64,000 bases of DNA, taken from the NCBI RefSeq assembly GCF_029016285.1, contig NZ_CP091975.1, forward strand, positions 2,542,001 through 2,606,000, read 5' to 3'. Positions 1 through 9,915 of the stretch are shown here, piece by piece (position 1 is the first letter of the stretch; every line of letters starts with the position of its first letter). Position numbers and translations under genes: made by a program. The notes beneath the pieces were generated by a model. It was not told where the DNA came from. It saw nothing but the letters and a program-made list of their open reading frames with translations, and did not search any database. Source of the DNA: Vibrio sp. DW001 (GTDB lineage: Bacteria > Pseudomonadota > Gammaproteobacteria > Enterobacterales > Vibrionaceae).

Positions 1-123
1 ACGCTAATTTAAAAACGTGTCCACTGCCACTTCGGCTCATTGACAATACTGGCATCCTCACTCATGAAAGTGCGAGGATGTCTTGAGCGGCCTGTGGCGT
101 TATATTCTATATTAGTCACACCT

Positions 124-468
124 TTACTTGGGCTGGTATAAGGCCCTATATGCGCGGATAGTCGCTTCAATGCTATCCAGTAGAGAATTACGATTTTCAA
201 CAGTGGAAACCTTCTCGCCGGCTTTGGCTTTGGCATCTATATGCAGCGCTTTTTTACACAAATCATCAGCACCGAAACTGGCTGCACTACTTTTCAATGC
301 ATGGCTAATATCACTTAACAAGCGCTCTAAGTTATCGCCATTTTCCGTTAGCGAAACGTGATAGCTGTTTAACTCACCCAAAAATATGTCCAACAATACA
401 GGCAAGTTTTCTTGACCAATTTCGTTACACAAGTCTTCAATTTTGTTGGAGTTTAAATAAGTCGTCAC
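124..468 (-). CDS. luxU: LuxU phosphotransfer (Hpt) protein
   Basis: This 114-residue protein is a stand-alone histidine phosphotransfer domain. It relays phosphate from the quorum-sensing hybrid kinases (LuxN, LuxQ, CqsS type) to LuxO in the cytoplasm. The phospho-accepting histidine is His56 in the motif HALKSSAASFGA, the usual Hpt signature. The length matches the LuxU family. The start is GTG at 466-468, with AGGAGA about 12 bases upstream. It lies directly downstream of luxO on the same strand with a gap of about 100 bases, so the two are probably co-transcribed. The identification rests on the Hpt motif plus the luxO neighbour and is firm. Confidence 0.93.
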   Translation of the reverse strand: MTTYLNSNKIEDLCNEIGQENLPVLLDIFLGELNSYHVSLTENGDNLERLLSDISHALKSSAASFGADDLCKKALHIDAKAKAGEKVSTVENRNSLLDSIEATIRAYRALYQPK

Positions 469-572
469 CGTTTAAGGATCTCCTAACATTCCCTTCGTTA
501 CATGTAAAAAACAGGCGATTAGCTATGTCAATTTCATGCTCATGTTTTTCGTGTTCACATCATCGTTATTTT

Positions 573-2021
573 CTATAACCATGACTGTTTTTTCCTGTAA
601 ATAGTCGATGGGCTGACTTCTAATGCATGTGCTGCTTGGGGGATATTCCCACCGCAGGCTTGAATTGCTTGCTCTATCACATTTCTCTCAACCCGCCACA
701 AAGGCGTGATGTCATCAGCAGATAACGATTGGAGACCCTCATGGGTGGAATCAATGTTGTTTGAACCAAATCTATCTTGCAATAATCCTTCCCTATTGTT
801 TATTAAAGCAATTTTTGTGCTCATTTGGTTAATTGGTGGAGGAAGCATGTTTAATGTGATTTCCTTTCCATTATTTAATACAACAGCATTGCGTATTACA
901 TTTTGAAGCTGACGCACATTTCCAGGCCATTCATAGGAGATGAATCTGTCTATTACATCTTGCGCAAAACGAGTAAACGATTTTTCCTCTTCCAATGACA
1001 TATAGCCCAAAAGCGAATAGGCTATCTCGACGACATCCTCCCCTCGGTCTCTTAATGGAGGCAAATGCAACGGAATAACATACAAGCGGTAATAAAGGTC
1101 CTCTCTAAAACGTCCTTGTTGTACCTCTTTCCAAGGGTCCCTATTGGTTGCACAAACGAAGCGTACATCAATACTCTTCATCTTAGAGGAGCCGACTTTT
1201 TGAAACGTACCCGTCTGTATAAAACGCAATAGTTTGGTCTGCAGATCCAAATCCATTTCACAAAGCTCATCCAAAAACAATGTTCCACCATCGGCAAGTT
1301 CTGCGGCGCCGTGTCGTTCAGTCGCCGCCCCCGTGAAAGCGCCTTTAACGTGACCAAACAGTTCACTTTCTATTAAGTCTTTCGGGATCGCGGCACAATT
1401 GATTGCTATGAATGGTTTGTCTCTTCGGCGGCTCGCAGCGTGTATCGCTTCAGCACAGACTTCTTTACCTGTACCGCTTTCACCCGTAATAAAGATACTC
1501 GCTTTGCTTGTTGCAGCGGAGTCGATCGTCTTATATACCGAAAGCATATTGTGACTACTACCAATAAAGCCTTGATAGTTATTCAAGCTGCTAACGCTTG
1601 CTCCTTGCTCGCCTTCACCACCTTTGATTTTGCTGGCTCGGCGTATGGCATTATTTACCGTAACCCTGAGCCTATCCGCTTCACAAGGTTTGATTAAGAA
1701 GTCCTGAGCGCCATATCGCATTGCGTCTACGGCGGTATCAATCGAGCCATGAGCCGTCATAAAGATGATAGGGACTTCTGGGTACAATGCTTTTACTGAG
1801 TGAAGCACATCCATACCTGTCATATCGGGTAGGCGCAAATCTAAGAGGATGAGGTCTGGAATCCGGATGATCAGTGATTCTAACGCCTCTTTACCCGTAC
1901 CAACAATTTCCACATCGATGCCGAGAGGTGTTAAAAAAGAACGATATAAAGCTGCAACTGAAGCGGTATCTTCAACCATAAGCAAATACTTAGCTGTCAT
2001 ACCAAGATCTGATTTTTTCAT
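573..2021 (-). CDS. luxO: LuxO quorum-sensing response regulator, sigma-54 activator
   Basis: LuxO is the NtrC-type regulator that, when phosphorylated at low cell density, activates the Qrr small RNA genes with sigma-54. Three domains are visible: an N-terminal receiver with the phospho-accepting Asp61 in LLDLRLPDM; a central AAA+ domain with Walker A GESGTGKE, the sigma-54 contact motif GAFTGA and Walker B GGTLFLDE; and a C-terminal Fis-type helix-turn-helix ending in [14 protein letters not shown]. The frame is open to a TTG at 2063. The ATG at 2021 is chosen because AAGG precedes it and the protein then begins close to the family N-terminus (482 residues). It is divergent from qrr1, whose product is known in Vibrio to feed back on luxO mRNA. 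Confidence 0.95.
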   Translation of the reverse strand: MKKSDLGMTAKYLLMVEDTASVAALYRSFLTPLGIDVEIVGTGKEALESLIIRIPDLILLDLRLPDMTGMDVLHSVKALYPEVPIIFMTAHGSIDTAVDAMRYGAQDFLIKPCEADRLRVTVNNAIRRASKIKGGEGEQGASVSSLNNYQGFIGSSHNMLSVYKTIDSAATSKASIFITGESGTGKEVCAEAIHAASRRRDKPFIAINCAAIPKDLIESELFGHVKGAFTGAATERHGAAELADGGTLFLDELCEMDLDLQTKLLRFIQTGTFQKVGSSKMKSIDVRFVCATNRDPWKEVQQGRFREDLYYRLYVIPLHLPPLRDRGEDVVEIAYSLLGYMSLEEEKSFTRFAQDVIDRFISYEWPGNVRQLQNVIRNAVVLNNGKEITLNMLPPPINQMSTKIALINNREGLLQDRFGSNNIDSTHEGLQSLSADDITPLWRVERNVIEQAIQACGGNIPQAAHALEVSPSTIYRKKQSWL

Positions 2022-2104
2022 ATCCAAGCCTTTAAACGATATTGTTTGATTTGAACGAGTCAAAAGAAAGTTGATTGCAATTTAGGAAAGAATCGCATTT
2101 CGCT

Positions 2105-2117
2105 TTGCAAAATGCAA
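2105..2117. promoter_or_regulatory. LuxO operator upstream of qrr1
   Basis: The 13-base palindrome TTGCAAAATGCAA matches the known LuxO site form TTGCA-W3-TGCAA. It lies about 75 bases upstream of the sigma-54 promoter of qrr1, a typical enhancer distance. A weaker half-site, TTGCAATTT, occurs at 2075-2083. Both lie in the luxO-qrr1 intergenic region. Confidence 0.85.
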
Positions 2118-2178
2118 ATACCGACATCTACAGTACGAATAGACTCGAGATAACCCTTTATATCCCAGTGCTAATTAA

Positions 2179-2194
2179 TTGGCACAATAAATGC
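2179..2194 (+). promoter_or_regulatory. Sigma-54 promoter of qrr1
   Basis: TTGGCAC followed by ATGCT gives the invariant GG (2181-2182) and GC (2193-2194) separated by exactly 10 bases, the -24/-12 layout of sigma-54 promoters. The predicted transcript start is near 2206, where the Qrr1 sequence begins. Confidence 0.92.
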
Positions 2195-2205
2195 TCTTAT
2201 AACTA

Positions 2206-2301
2206 TGACCTTAACGGGTCACCTAGCCAACTGACGTTGTTAGTGGACATGTTTTCCACAAAATGAAGCCAACCGGACATATTCCAGTTGGCTATTTTTT
2301 T
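2206..2301 (+). ncRNA. qrr1: Qrr1 quorum-regulatory small RNA
   Basis: This is an Hfq-dependent regulatory RNA of the Qrr family. It base-pairs with luxR/hapR-type, aphA-type and luxO messages. The invariant core of the family, seen here as CTAGCCAACTGACGTTGTTAG, is present at about 2223-2243, after a first hairpin (TGACC...GGGTCA). The 3' end is an intrinsic terminator: AGCCAAC (2267-2273) pairs with GTTGGCT (2287-2293), followed by a T-rich run to 2301. Length is about 96 bases, as expected. It lies divergent to luxO, the canonical Qrr1 position. The exact 5' end is inferred from the promoter. Confidence 0.95.
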
Positions 2302-2319
2302 GCCTAAATTTTCCCTTAA

Positions 2320-4350
2320 CTAACTGTTTACAATAAACTGTTTTCTTAGCTTATCTATCCTGTCTCTCTTTTCAGCCGCTAATTCAAATTCCAAATCTTG
2401 AGCATGCTGATACATAGCCGCTTCCAATTTAATAATCTCTTTCTCTAATTGTTGCGGTGTAAATGCTTGATAATTTTGTGACGGCTCAGCAACTTTCGAT
2501 AAAGGTACTTGTTTCGAGACTCTTTGATTACGGGTTTTAGCGATGTCGCCGATTTCCATAATATCTTTGATACTCTTTTTTAAAGCCTGAGGTACGATGC
2601 CATTTTTTTCATTGTGTTCTTGCTGTTTTCCCCTACGACGGTTGGTTTCATCCATTGCCTTTTTCATAGATTTGGTAATGGAGTTACCATATAAAATGGC
2701 TCTTCCTTCTAGGTTTCTCGCGGCACGGCCTATCGTCTGTATGAGCGATCTTTCTGACCTTAAGAATCCTTCCTTATCCGCATCAAGAATGGCCACAAGG
2801 GATACCTCTGGCATATCCAACCCTTCTCTCAACAGGTTAATTCCCACCAATACATCAAACTCGCCCAACCTCAAATCGCGGATAATCTCTACCCGTTCAA
2901 CAGTATCAATATCAGAATGCAGGTAACGAACCTTTACACCGTGATCATGGAGATATTCTGTCAGATCTTCCGCCATTCTCTTCGTAAGTGTTGTCACTAA
3001 GACTCGCTCATTCTTTACTGACCTTATGCGGATCTCAGACAATAAATCATCAACCTGTGTTGTCACTGGACGCACTTCAATAACCGGGTCTAATAATCCA
3101 GTGGGGCGCACGACTTGATCCGCTATATCGGTACCTGATTTTTCAAGCTCATAATTACCCGGTGTTGCGGATACAAATATGGTCTGCGGAGCCAATGCTT
3201 CAAATTCATCAAACTTAAGTGGCCTATTATCGAGCGCGGAAGGAAGACGAAAGCCGAACTCAACCAAGGTCTCTTTTCGTGACCGATCCCCTTTAAACAT
3301 TGCACCAATTTGAGAAACGGTCACGTGAGACTCATCGATGACCAATAGTCCATCACTGGGTAGATAGTCAAAAAGCGTCGGTGGCGGCTCTCCTTCCTCT
3401 CGACCACTGAGATATCTAGAGTAGTTTTCAATACCTGAACAGAATCCTAATTCGTTCATCATCTCCAAATCAAACTGCGTTCTTTGGGAGATCCGCTGCT
3501 CTTCCAATAGTTTATTATTTTCAAGTAAATAGGCCTTTCGACTCTTTAGTTCTACCTTTATATGTTCAATTGACTCTAATATTTTTTCTCTAGGAGTAAC
3601 GTAGTGCGTTTTGGGATAAACAGTAAATCTAGGTAAGTCTCTCTGATTAATTGCACCTGTTAGTGGGTCAAACAAGCTTATACATTCTATCTCTTCATCG
3701 AACATCTCTATTCGTACCGCTTCCTGATCGGATTCTGCAGGGAAGACATCTATCACTTCACCTCGAACCCTAAACTGCCCACGTTCAAACGATACGTCAT
3801 TTCGAGTGTATTGAAGCTCGGCTAGTCGTCGTATAACATCGCGTTGATTTAAATGGTCTCCGCGTCTTACATGTAGCATCATCTTTAGATACGAATCGGG
3901 ATCACCTAATCCATAGATCGCAGATACAGAGGCAATGATAATGGCATCCTTCCGTTCTAGAAGTGCTTTGGTCGCGGATAACCTCATTTGTTCTATATGT
4001 GAATTTATTGAAGAATCTTTTTCAATAAAGGTATCTGTCGTTGGTACATAAGCCTCAGGCTGATAGTAGTCATAATAAGAAACAAAGTACTCTACGGCGT
4101 TATTAGGAAAAAAAGCTTTCATTTCCCCATAAAGCTGCGCGGCAAGTGTTTTATTAGGCGCAAGGATTATGGTGGGTCGCTTTGATTGTGCGATGACATT
4201 CGCCAACGTAAAGGTTTTTCCAGAGCCAGTGACACCTAACAATGTTTGATGTGCCAGCCCATTCTCCAGACCATCCAATAGTTTTACTATTGCGGTAGGT
4301 TGATCCCCGGACGGTTCGTAATCGGAAACTAGGTTGTATTCTTTGCTCAT
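2320..4350 (-). CDS. uvrB: UvrB, excinuclease ABC subunit B
   Basis: UvrB is the damage-verifying helicase-like subunit of nucleotide excision repair. It is loaded by UvrA and recruits UvrC. The 676-residue length is that of the family. Walker A is GVTGSGKT near residue 40, the beta-hairpin region with [13 protein letters not shown] follows, the DESHV box is in the middle, motif VI reads QTIGRAARN, and a C-terminal UVR motif ([15 protein letters not shown]) binds UvrC. The start ATG at 4348-4350 is the family N-terminus. No LexA box was found in the upstream 400 bases, so SOS control is not evident. The gene ends 18 bases from the qrr1 terminator, which could serve both strands. Confidence 0.98.
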   Translation of the reverse strand: MSKEYNLVSDYEPSGDQPTAIVKLLDGLENGLAHQTLLGVTGSGKTFTLANVIAQSKRPTIILAPNKTLAAQLYGEMKAFFPNNAVEYFVSYYDYYQPEAYVPTTDTFIEKDSSINSHIEQMRLSATKALLERKDAIIIASVSAIYGLGDPDSYLKMMLHVRRGDHLNQRDVIRRLAELQYTRNDVSFERGQFRVRGEVIDVFPAESDQEAVRIEMFDEEIECISLFDPLTGAINQRDLPRFTVYPKTHYVTPREKILESIEHIKVELKSRKAYLLENNKLLEEQRISQRTQFDLEMMNELGFCSGIENYSRYLSGREEGEPPPTLFDYLPSDGLLVIDESHVTVSQIGAMFKGDRSRKETLVEFGFRLPSALDNRPLKFDEFEALAPQTIFVSATPGNYELEKSGTDIADQVVRPTGLLDPVIEVRPVTTQVDDLLSEIRIRSVKNERVLVTTLTKRMAEDLTEYLHDHGVKVRYLHSDIDTVERVEIIRDLRLGEFDVLVGINLLREGLDMPEVSLVAILDADKEGFLRSERSLIQTIGRAARNLEGRAILYGNSITKSMKKAMDETNRRRGKQQEHNEKNGIVPQALKKSIKDIMEIGDIAKTRNQRVSKQVPLSKVAEPSQNYQAFTPQQLEKEIIKLEAAMYQHAQDLEFELAAEKRDRIDKLRKQFIVNS

Positions 4351-4714
4351 AATTATGTTCTTATTCTTTATGATTAATATGCGATGTTCTACATGTGAAG
4401 ACAGCGTTAAGCATGATAACGAATTCTAAAATAAATTGCTTCGCATGATATCCAATCTACTGACGCAAAGATAACTTTTGTCACAGAGCCATCAATTGAC
4501 GATCGGTTTAGCCCGAGTTCAGTTTAGTCGTTAGGACATAAATGTAATTAGATAAATAATGTGAAGTAAAACCGCATAAACAGTAGAATCTATTTCCAAA
4601 ATTTGATAAAGTCCCTGCCCTTCTATAAATACAATCCTCAATTCCAATTATTTTTAATCCACTTGTTTTCCCCAATTTAGTGCTAATACGGTTCATTTTT
4701 GGTCAAAATTTAAC

Positions 4715-4879
4715 TTATGCACAAGATGGGCAAATTACACGAATTAACGACAAGTAAAATAAAGTTTTTTATATCAATGAATTACACTGCAATCATATAG
4801 TATCTTTACTCTAAATAAATTCAGTGGGTTTTTATTCAAGTTTAACTCACACACTTATCCACAATTTTGGTGGATAAGT
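4715..4879. other. DnaA-box cluster, including an inverted pair
   Basis: TTATGCACA at 4715-4723 fits the relaxed DnaA consensus TTATNCACA. At 4853-4879 a perfect 10-bp inverted repeat, ACTTATCCAC / GTGGATAAGT with a 7-base spacer, contains the strict consensus box TTATCCACA (4855-4863) and, on the opposite strand, TTATCCACC. Whether DnaA binds here is inference. A hairpin role, for example as a transcription terminator, is less likely because no T-run follows. Confidence 0.45.
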
Positions 4880-4962
4880 AAGTCGACGCTTTTATCGATG
4901 GGTAGTCTGAAAAAATCAATAGCAATTGCGAATTTTTTTTATAAAAAGATTCAACTTCTGTG

Positions 4963-4991
4963 TTGACACTTTTCGTCCATATCGCTAAGAT
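4963..4991 (+). promoter_or_regulatory. Sigma-70 promoter of tRNA-Asn
   Basis: The -35 box TTGACA (4963-4968) and the -10 box TAAGAT (4986-4991) are separated by the optimal 17 bases. Transcription should begin near 4998, about 10 bases before the mature tRNA. Confidence 0.85.
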
Positions 4992-5008
4992 TCGCAACTC
5001 AAATCGAT

Positions 5009-5084
5009 TCCCCCTTAGTTCAGTTGGTAGAACGGCGGACTGTTAATCCGTATGTCGCAAGTTCAAGTCTTGCAGGGGGAGCCA
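5009..5084 (+). tRNA. tRNA-Asn (anticodon GTT)
   Basis: A 76-base tRNA with an encoded CCA end (5082-5084). The acceptor stem TCCCCCT/AGGGGGA pairs fully. The anticodon loop CTGTTAA holds GTT at 5042-5044, and the T-loop reads GTTCAAGTC. A strong promoter precedes it and a terminator follows, so it is a single-gene transcript. Confidence 0.97.
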
Positions 5085-5090
5085 CATTTT

Positions 5091-5118
5091 AAAGCCACGT
5101 CTTAGACGTGGCTTTTTT
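5091..5118 (+). terminator. Intrinsic terminator after tRNA-Asn
   Basis: AAAGCCACGTC (5091-5101) pairs with GACGTGGCTTT (5105-5115), giving an 11-bp stem followed by T residues. Confidence 0.92.
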
Positions 5119-5320
5119 CGTTTAAAATGACGATTCAAAACGCGTCCTACATGAGTACTCAACAGCCATTTTCCGGCCTAATTACAAATTCGAGATCAAA
5201 AAAACCGTGTATGGTGCTTAAAAACAACACTAATGATGAAAAACCCTAAGGATTCTCGGTTGTTATTAGCGCCTCAAAACGAGATAATATAACATTAAGG
5301 ATTTCCTAATATGAATTATC

Positions 5321-5902
5321 ATGACTGACTATTTACTGTTACTAGTCGGCACTGTGCTGGTTAACAACTTTGTGCTGGTTAAATTTCTGGGTTTATGCCC
5401 CTTTATGGGTGTTTCCAAAAAACTGGAAACCGCTATTGGTATGGGCTTAGCAACCACATTCGTACTGACGCTTGCGTCCGTTTGCGCTTACTTGGTCGAA
5501 ACCTATATCCTGGCTCCGTTAGGAATAGAATATCTACGGACGATGAGCTTTATCCTGGTGATTGCGTTTGTCGTACAATTTACTGAGATGATTGTTCACA
5601 AAACCAGCCCAACACTATATCGATTACTCGGCATATTTTTGCCTCTCATTACTACAAACTGCGCGGTGTTAGGCGTCGCCTTGTTAAATATCAATGAGAA
5701 TCATAATTTCATTGAATCCATTATTTACGGCTTCGGTGCCGCTGTTGGATTTTCTTTAGTTCTAGTTTTATTCGCCTCGATGCGCGAACGAATTGCAGCA
5801 GCTGATGTTCCTTCTCCATTTCAAGGTGCATCTATAGCTATGATAACCGCAGGGTTAATGTCTCTGGCATTTATGGGCTTTACTGGATTGGTGAAGTTGT
5901 AA
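5321..5902 (+). CDS. rnfA: RnfA (RsxA), ion-translocating electron-transfer subunit
   Basis: RnfA is an inner-membrane subunit of the Rnf complex, which couples electron flow between ferredoxin and NAD to ion transport. It is homologous to NqrE. The 193 residues are almost wholly hydrophobic with six predicted helices. The family motif [16 protein letters not shown] is at residues 15-30, with the cysteine that helps bind the intramembrane iron-sulfur cluster. The paired half-membrane motif [11 protein letters not shown] is at about 110. The AAGGA at 5297-5302 is unusually far from ATG 5321. It is closer to an ATG at 5311 that would give only five codons, so translational coupling is possible. 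It is the first gene of rnfABCDGE and its stop overlaps rnfB by one base. Confidence 0.97.
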   Translation: MTDYLLLLVGTVLVNNFVLVKFLGLCPFMGVSKKLETAIGMGLATTFVLTLASVCAYLVETYILAPLGIEYLRTMSFILVIAFVVQFTEMIVHKTSPTLYRLLGIFLPLITTNCAVLGVALLNINENHNFIESIIYGFGAAVGFSLVLVLFASMRERIAAADVPSPFQGASIAMITAGLMSLAFMGFTGLVKL

Positions 5903-6480
5903 TGGTATCAATATTCGTTGCTATTCTCGCTATCGCTGTCCTCGCGGGCATATTTGGTGCTTTTCTAGGCTTCGCCTCTGTTCGTTTTAAGGTCGAAAGC
6001 GACCCAATTGTTGAACAAATAGACGCCATTTTACCACAAACTCAATGTGGGCAGTGCGGTTATCCGGGATGTAAGCCTTATGCAGAAGCGGTTGCCAACG
6101 GTGACAGTATCAGCAAGTGTACGCCAGGTGGACAAGCGGCTATCGAAAAAATAGCCGAGTTGATGGGTGTTGAACCAGAAACAGAAAACCAAGGCGATAT
6201 CGAACCCATTAAAACCGTCGCGTACATACACGAAGATATGTGTATTGGATGCACAAAATGCATACAAGCTTGTCCCGTGGATGCCATTGTGGGGGGAACT
6301 AAAGCCTTACATACAGTAATAGAAAGTGAATGTACTGGATGCGACCTATGTGTAGCTCCATGCCCAACAGACTGCATAGAAATGATACCGATTGAAACCA
6401 CCATGGCTAATTGGAAATGGAAATTAAATGCCATTCCAGCCGTAGATATAACAGATAAACCAGAAGCGCGAGTTAAATGA
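5902..6480 (+). CDS. rnfB: RnfB (RsxB), iron-sulfur subunit
   Basis: RnfB accepts electrons and passes them along iron-sulfur clusters to the rest of the Rnf complex. The 192-residue protein has an N-terminal membrane anchor (residues 3-25). A four-cysteine 4Fe-4S domain follows ([15 protein letters not shown], about residues 47-61). Two ferredoxin-type clusters follow, [12 protein letters not shown] and [12 protein letters not shown], in the last third. The start ATG shares its A with the rnfA stop codon, and the end overlaps rnfC by four bases, a tightly coupled operon. Length is normal for the family. Confidence 0.97.
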   Translation: MVSIFVAILAIAVLAGIFGAFLGFASVRFKVESDPIVEQIDAILPQTQCGQCGYPGCKPYAEAVANGDSISKCTPGGQAAIEKIAELMGVEPETENQGDIEPIKTVAYIHEDMCIGCTKCIQACPVDAIVGGTKALHTVIESECTGCDLCVAPCPTDCIEMIPIETTMANWKWKLNAIPAVDITDKPEARVK

Positions 6481-8861
6481 AAGATATGGTGCCTTTAGTT
6501 GAAAGAATTCGTCATGGTGATATCTGGGACTTTCCTGGTGGCATTCACCCACCAGAAAACAAAACTCAATCTACTCAGACGCCTGTTGATAAAGCACGTT
6601 TAGCACACGAATTTATATTACCCATCAAACAGCATATTGGCCGCCCCGGAGACCTCGCAGTAAAAGTAGGCGATAAAGTGTTAAAGGGTCAACAGCTGAC
6701 TAAGTTTACCGACAGCTTTATGTTGCCTGTGCATGCACCTACATCGGGTGAAATTATTTCTATTGAGCCAAGACAAACAGCCCACCCTTCTGGTTTGACA
6801 GAAAACTGTTTTATATTAAAACCCGATGGCGAAGATAGATGGATACAAAAAAATCCATTAACCAACTTTAAATCAGAAACACCTGAACAACTTATAAACG
6901 TTATCCGACAATCTGGCGTTGCGGGGTTGGGTGGTGCAGGTTTTCCTACTGGTCATAAGATCCAATCTGGCGTAGCTAAAACCGAAATTCTTATTATCAA
7001 TGCGGCAGAGTGTGAACCCTACATCACCGCAGATGATATGTTGATGCGAGAAAATGCGTCTGAGATTATTGAAGGTATTCAGGTGCTTGAGCACATTCTG
7101 AAGCCAGGTTTAATTATTATTGCCGTCGAGGACAATAAACCCGAAGCAATAAAAGCGCTAGAACATGCCGCGCTAAACAGAAACTTGGTAATACGCGGTA
7201 TTCCGACTAAGTATCCTTCTGGCGGTGAAAAACAGCTAATAAAATTGTTGACCAATAAAGAGGTTCCAAAAAAAGGGATCCCCGCTGATATTGGTGTGTT
7301 GGTGCAAAATGTCGGGACTATTCATGCGATTAAAAAGGCGGTGATCGATGGAGAACCGCTAATTGAACGAATCGTAACATTAACAGGTAACACGTTCGCC
7401 CAACCTCAGAATATATGGGTGCGATTAGGTACACCCGTCCAAGCGTTATTAGACGAATATGGTTATACAGAAGAAACCAAATCACCTCGAATAATAATGG
7501 GTGGCCCTATGATGGGCTTTACTGTGCCGTCTGCGGCGGTACCTATTACCAAAACAACCAACTGTATTTTGGCACCAACAAAAAAAGAGATCGCACCCGA
7601 AAAAAATGAAATTGCTTGTATTCGGTGTGGACAGTGTGCTGAAGTTTGCCCTGCGTCTCTATTACCACAACAACTTTTTTGGTATTCAAAAGATAAAGAT
7701 TTTGATAAATGTGAAGAGTTAAATCTATCTGACTGTATAGAGTGCGGCGCGTGCGCCTATGTCTGTCCAAGTGAAATACCATTGGTGCACTATTATCGCC
7801 AAGCAAAGGCTGAAATTCGTCTCAATAAAGAAGAAACTGAGTCGGCTGAAAGAGCCAAATTACGATTTGAAGAACGTAAAGCAAGGCTAGAGAGAGACAA
7901 GGAGCTAAGGGATAATCGCTTTAAAGAAGCCGCTAAAAATCGCCGCAAAGAAATGGAAAAGTCGAACAATAACGATAGTGATGCCGTTGCCGCCGCTATT
8001 GCTCGAGTTAAGGCGCAAAAATCAACCTTGCAAAGTGGCTCTGAAGTCAAACCAGCTGTCGCCGCGGCAATAGCGAGAGCAAAAGCAAAACAAGCCGAAG
8101 CGTTGAAATCCAACAGTGAGGCTCCTGATAACTCAGAAATGGCCAATTTACGCGAGGAGCGTAAACGCCTTGCCAGAGAACGAAAAGCAGAGAAAGACGC
8201 TATTCTATCGGCTAAGCCACCTACCGAGGACAGCCCATCCGAAGGCACAGTTAATAAAAATCCCGCCGTGGCCGCTGCCATTGCGCGCGCTAAGGCAAAA
8301 AAAGTCGCACAAACTGAAGCCGCAGGAGGTAACGAAACAACAACGTCACCGGCAGAGAGTGAGACGCCCCCTGTTGAGGACAAGAAAAAAGCCGCCGTGG
8401 TCGCTGCCATCGCGCGCGCTAAAGCAAAAAAAGTCGCACAAACTGAAGCCGCAGAAAGTAACGAAACGACAACGTCACCGGCAGAGAGTGAGACGCCCTC
8501 TGTTGAGGACAAGAAAAAAGCCGCCGTGGCCGCTGCCATCGCGCGCGCTAAAGCAAAAAAAGTCGCACAAACTGAAGCGGCAGGAAGTAACGAAACGATA
8601 ACATCACCGGCAGAGAGTGAGACGCCCCCTGTTGAGGACAAGAAAAAAGCCGCCGTGGCCGCTGCCATTGCACGCGCTAAAGCAAAAAAAGTCGCACAAA
8701 CTGAAGCGGCAGGAAGTAACGAAACGATAACGTCACCGGCAGAGAGTGAGACGCCCCCTGTTGAGGACAAGAAAAAAGCCGCCGTGGCCGCTGCCATTGC
8801 ACGCGCTAAAGCAAAAAAAGCCGCGCAGGCTGCCGTTCAAAACGTTAAGGAGAAAGAGTAG
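6477..8861 (+). CDS. rnfC: RnfC (RsxC), NADH/flavin/iron-sulfur subunit with a repetitive C-terminus
   Basis: RnfC is the peripheral subunit that handles NAD(H) and FMN and carries two 4Fe-4S clusters. The N-terminal two-thirds is a normal RnfC: a Gly-rich [10 protein letters not shown] loop at about residue 150, then clusters [12 protein letters not shown] and [12 protein letters not shown] at about 383-435. After residue 450 the chain is a charged, Ala/Lys/Glu-rich helical tail with a helix motif of the form [13 protein letters not shown] recurring at least seven times. The last four copies lie on near-identical 43-residue units. At 794 residues it is somewhat longer than the E. coli protein. 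Tails of this kind are known in gamma-proteobacterial RnfC and vary in length. Confidence 0.96.
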   Translation: MKDMVPLVERIRHGDIWDFPGGIHPPENKTQSTQTPVDKARLAHEFILPIKQHIGRPGDLAVKVGDKVLKGQQLTKFTDSFMLPVHAPTSGEIISIEPRQTAHPSGLTENCFILKPDGEDRWIQKNPLTNFKSETPEQLINVIRQSGVAGLGGAGFPTGHKIQSGVAKTEILIINAAECEPYITADDMLMRENASEIIEGIQVLEHILKPGLIIIAVEDNKPEAIKALEHAALNRNLVIRGIPTKYPSGGEKQLIKLLTNKEVPKKGIPADIGVLVQNVGTIHAIKKAVIDGEPLIERIVTLTGNTFAQPQNIWVRLGTPVQALLDEYGYTEETKSPRIIMGGPMMGFTVPSAAVPITKTTNCILAPTKKEIAPEKNEIACIRCGQCAEVCPASLLPQQLFWYSKDKDFDKCEELNLSDCIECGACAYVCPSEIPLVHYYRQAKAEIRLNKEETESAERAKLRFEERKARLERDKELRDNRFKEAAKNRRKEMEKSNNNDSDAVAAAIARVKAQKSTLQSGSEVKPAVAAAIARAKAKQAEALKSNSEAPDNSEMANLREERKRLARERKAEKDAILSAKPPTEDSPSEGTVNKNPAVAAAIARAKAKKVAQTEAAGGNETTTSPAESETPPVEDKKKAAVVAAIARAKAKKVAQTEAAESNETTTSPAESETPSVEDKKKAAVAAAIARAKAKKVAQTEAAGSNETITSPAESETPPVEDKKKAAVAAAIARAKAKKVAQTEAAGSNETITSPAESETPPVEDKKKAAVAAAIARAKAKKAAQAAVQNVKEKE
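8265..8830 (+). repeat. 129-bp tandem repeats inside rnfC
   Basis: Four full units start at 8265, 8394, 8523 and 8652, followed by a partial fifth unit from 8781. Each unit is 129 bases (43 codons), in frame, and differs from the next at only a few positions. The last two full units appear the most alike, which suggests recent expansion by slippage or unequal recombination. The repeats encode alternating Ala/Lys-rich helix and Ser/Thr/Pro/Glu-rich linker. Confidence 0.95.
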
Positions 8862-9907
8862 TGGCCTTTTTTATTGCCAGCTCGCCCCACACCCATCGCA
8901 GTAAGAGCACGCAAGATCTCATGAAGTGGGTTGCTATTGCCGCAATACCCGGCTTATTGGCTCAAACCTATTTCTTCGGCTGGGGAACGTTAATTCAGTT
9001 ATTGATTGCATTCGTTGTCGCCTTTTTATTAGAAAGCGCCGTCATGCTGTTTCGTAAACGTTCTCCGTTTAGCGCATTACGTGACTACAGTTTCATTGTT
9101 ACCGCATGGCTATTAGCCGTTGCCATTCCTCCCCTTTCACCATGGTGGATGATGGTCATTGGGCTGTTTTTTGCCATTGTTGTTGCTAAGCAGCTGTACG
9201 GTGGTCTTGGGCAAAATCCTTTTAATCCAGCTATGATTGCCTACGTCGTTCTACTTATCTCATTTCCTTTACAAATGACAAGCTGGATAGCGCCTGATTC
9301 TCTAAACCCTTCTGATATTAGCTTATACGATTCATGGAAGTTGATCTTTACCGGCTTTAACGACGATGGTTTTTCTCTACAACAGGTCCGTGCAAGTATA
9401 GATGGCATAACAATGGCAACACCGCTTGATGCATTTAAAACGGCAGTAAGATCATCGATGCCTGTCAATGAAATTATGTCTCTGTCTCCGTTTTCCATCA
9501 TTGCAGGAACGGGATGGGAATGGGTAAACATGGCCTATCTATTGGGTGGGATAGCGCTCGTAAAACAACGTATCATTCAGTGGTATATCCCTGCGGGGTT
9601 CTTACTAGGCCTTATTTTTATTAGTAGCGTTAGTTATCTCTTTTCTCCAAATACGGTAGCAAGCCCTCTTCTGCATCTATTTTCTGGTGCAACAATGCTT
9701 GGCGCATTTTTCATTGCAACGGATCCTGTTACGGCTTCAACTACCATCAAAGGACGATTGTTATTTGGTTTTTTCATTGGAACTTTAGTCTTTGTTATTA
9801 GAACTTGGGGCGGGTATCCAGACGGGGTTGCTTTTGCTGTGCTCATCGCGAATATGACGGTTCCTTTTATTGACCGTTATACAAAACCAAGAACCTATGG
9901 GCACTAA
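8861..9907 (+). CDS. rnfD: RnfD (RsxD), membrane flavin-carrying subunit
   Basis: RnfD is an integral membrane subunit homologous to NqrB. It carries FMN covalently bound to a threonine. The 348-residue protein has about nine hydrophobic helices. The flavinylation motif [15 protein letters not shown] is at about residues 271-285. The start is GTG at 8861, sharing its G with the rnfC stop codon TAG; AAGGAGAAAGAG directly upstream is a good ribosome binding site. It lies 8 bases before rnfG in the same operon. Confidence 0.96.
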   Translation: MAFFIASSPHTHRSKSTQDLMKWVAIAAIPGLLAQTYFFGWGTLIQLLIAFVVAFLLESAVMLFRKRSPFSALRDYSFIVTAWLLAVAIPPLSPWWMMVIGLFFAIVVAKQLYGGLGQNPFNPAMIAYVVLLISFPLQMTSWIAPDSLNPSDISLYDSWKLIFTGFNDDGFSLQQVRASIDGITMATPLDAFKTAVRSSMPVNEIMSLSPFSIIAGTGWEWVNMAYLLGGIALVKQRIIQWYIPAGFLLGLIFISSVSYLFSPNTVASPLLHLFSGATMLGAFFIATDPVTASTTIKGRLLFGFFIGTLVFVIRTWGGYPDGVAFAVLIANMTVPFIDRYTKPRTYGH

Positions 9908-9915
9908 GGAAAAAT

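Larger units (their letters stand above)
4351..5008. other. Non-coding interval between uvrB and tRNA-Asn
   Basis: About 650 bases without a supportable gene. The only open frame (4508-4696, minus strand, 62 codons) has no recognisable product or ribosome binding site. The stretch is AT-rich and holds the DnaA-box cluster described separately (4715-4879), a T/A-rich tract at 4930-4950, and the tRNA promoter at its right end. The uvrB promoter must be near the left end but could not be assigned. Confidence 0.6.

Noticed and set aside
9..236. A 75-codon minus-strand frame downstream of and overlapping luxU.
   Set aside because: It overlaps the luxU 3' end in another frame and has no recognisable product. 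The bases 1-123 show only a short imperfect hairpin (CATCCTC/GAGGATG, 53-80).
4508..4696. A 62-codon open frame on the minus strand upstream of uvrB.
   Set aside because: No family resemblance and no ribosome binding site; the stretch looks non-coding.
4351..4750. LexA box expected ahead of uvrB.
   Set aside because: No CTGT-N8-ACAG match was found. The nearest, CTACATGTGAAGACAG, has two mismatches in the fixed positions.
5009..5084. tRNA-Asn as a possible integration site for a genomic island.
   Set aside because: No integrase gene or duplicated tRNA 3' end follows; the core rnf operon comes directly after.
7793..8797. A 334-codon open frame on the minus strand opposite the end of rnfC.
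   Set aside because: It is a by-product of the repetitive Ala/Lys-rich rnfC tail. Its protein is a low-complexity Ala/Ser/Leu repeat, and the plus-strand gene is clearly real.
8265..8830. Regularly spaced repeats that could suggest a CRISPR array.
   Set aside because: The whole 129-base unit is repeated in frame within rnfC with no unique spacers, and no cas genes are present.
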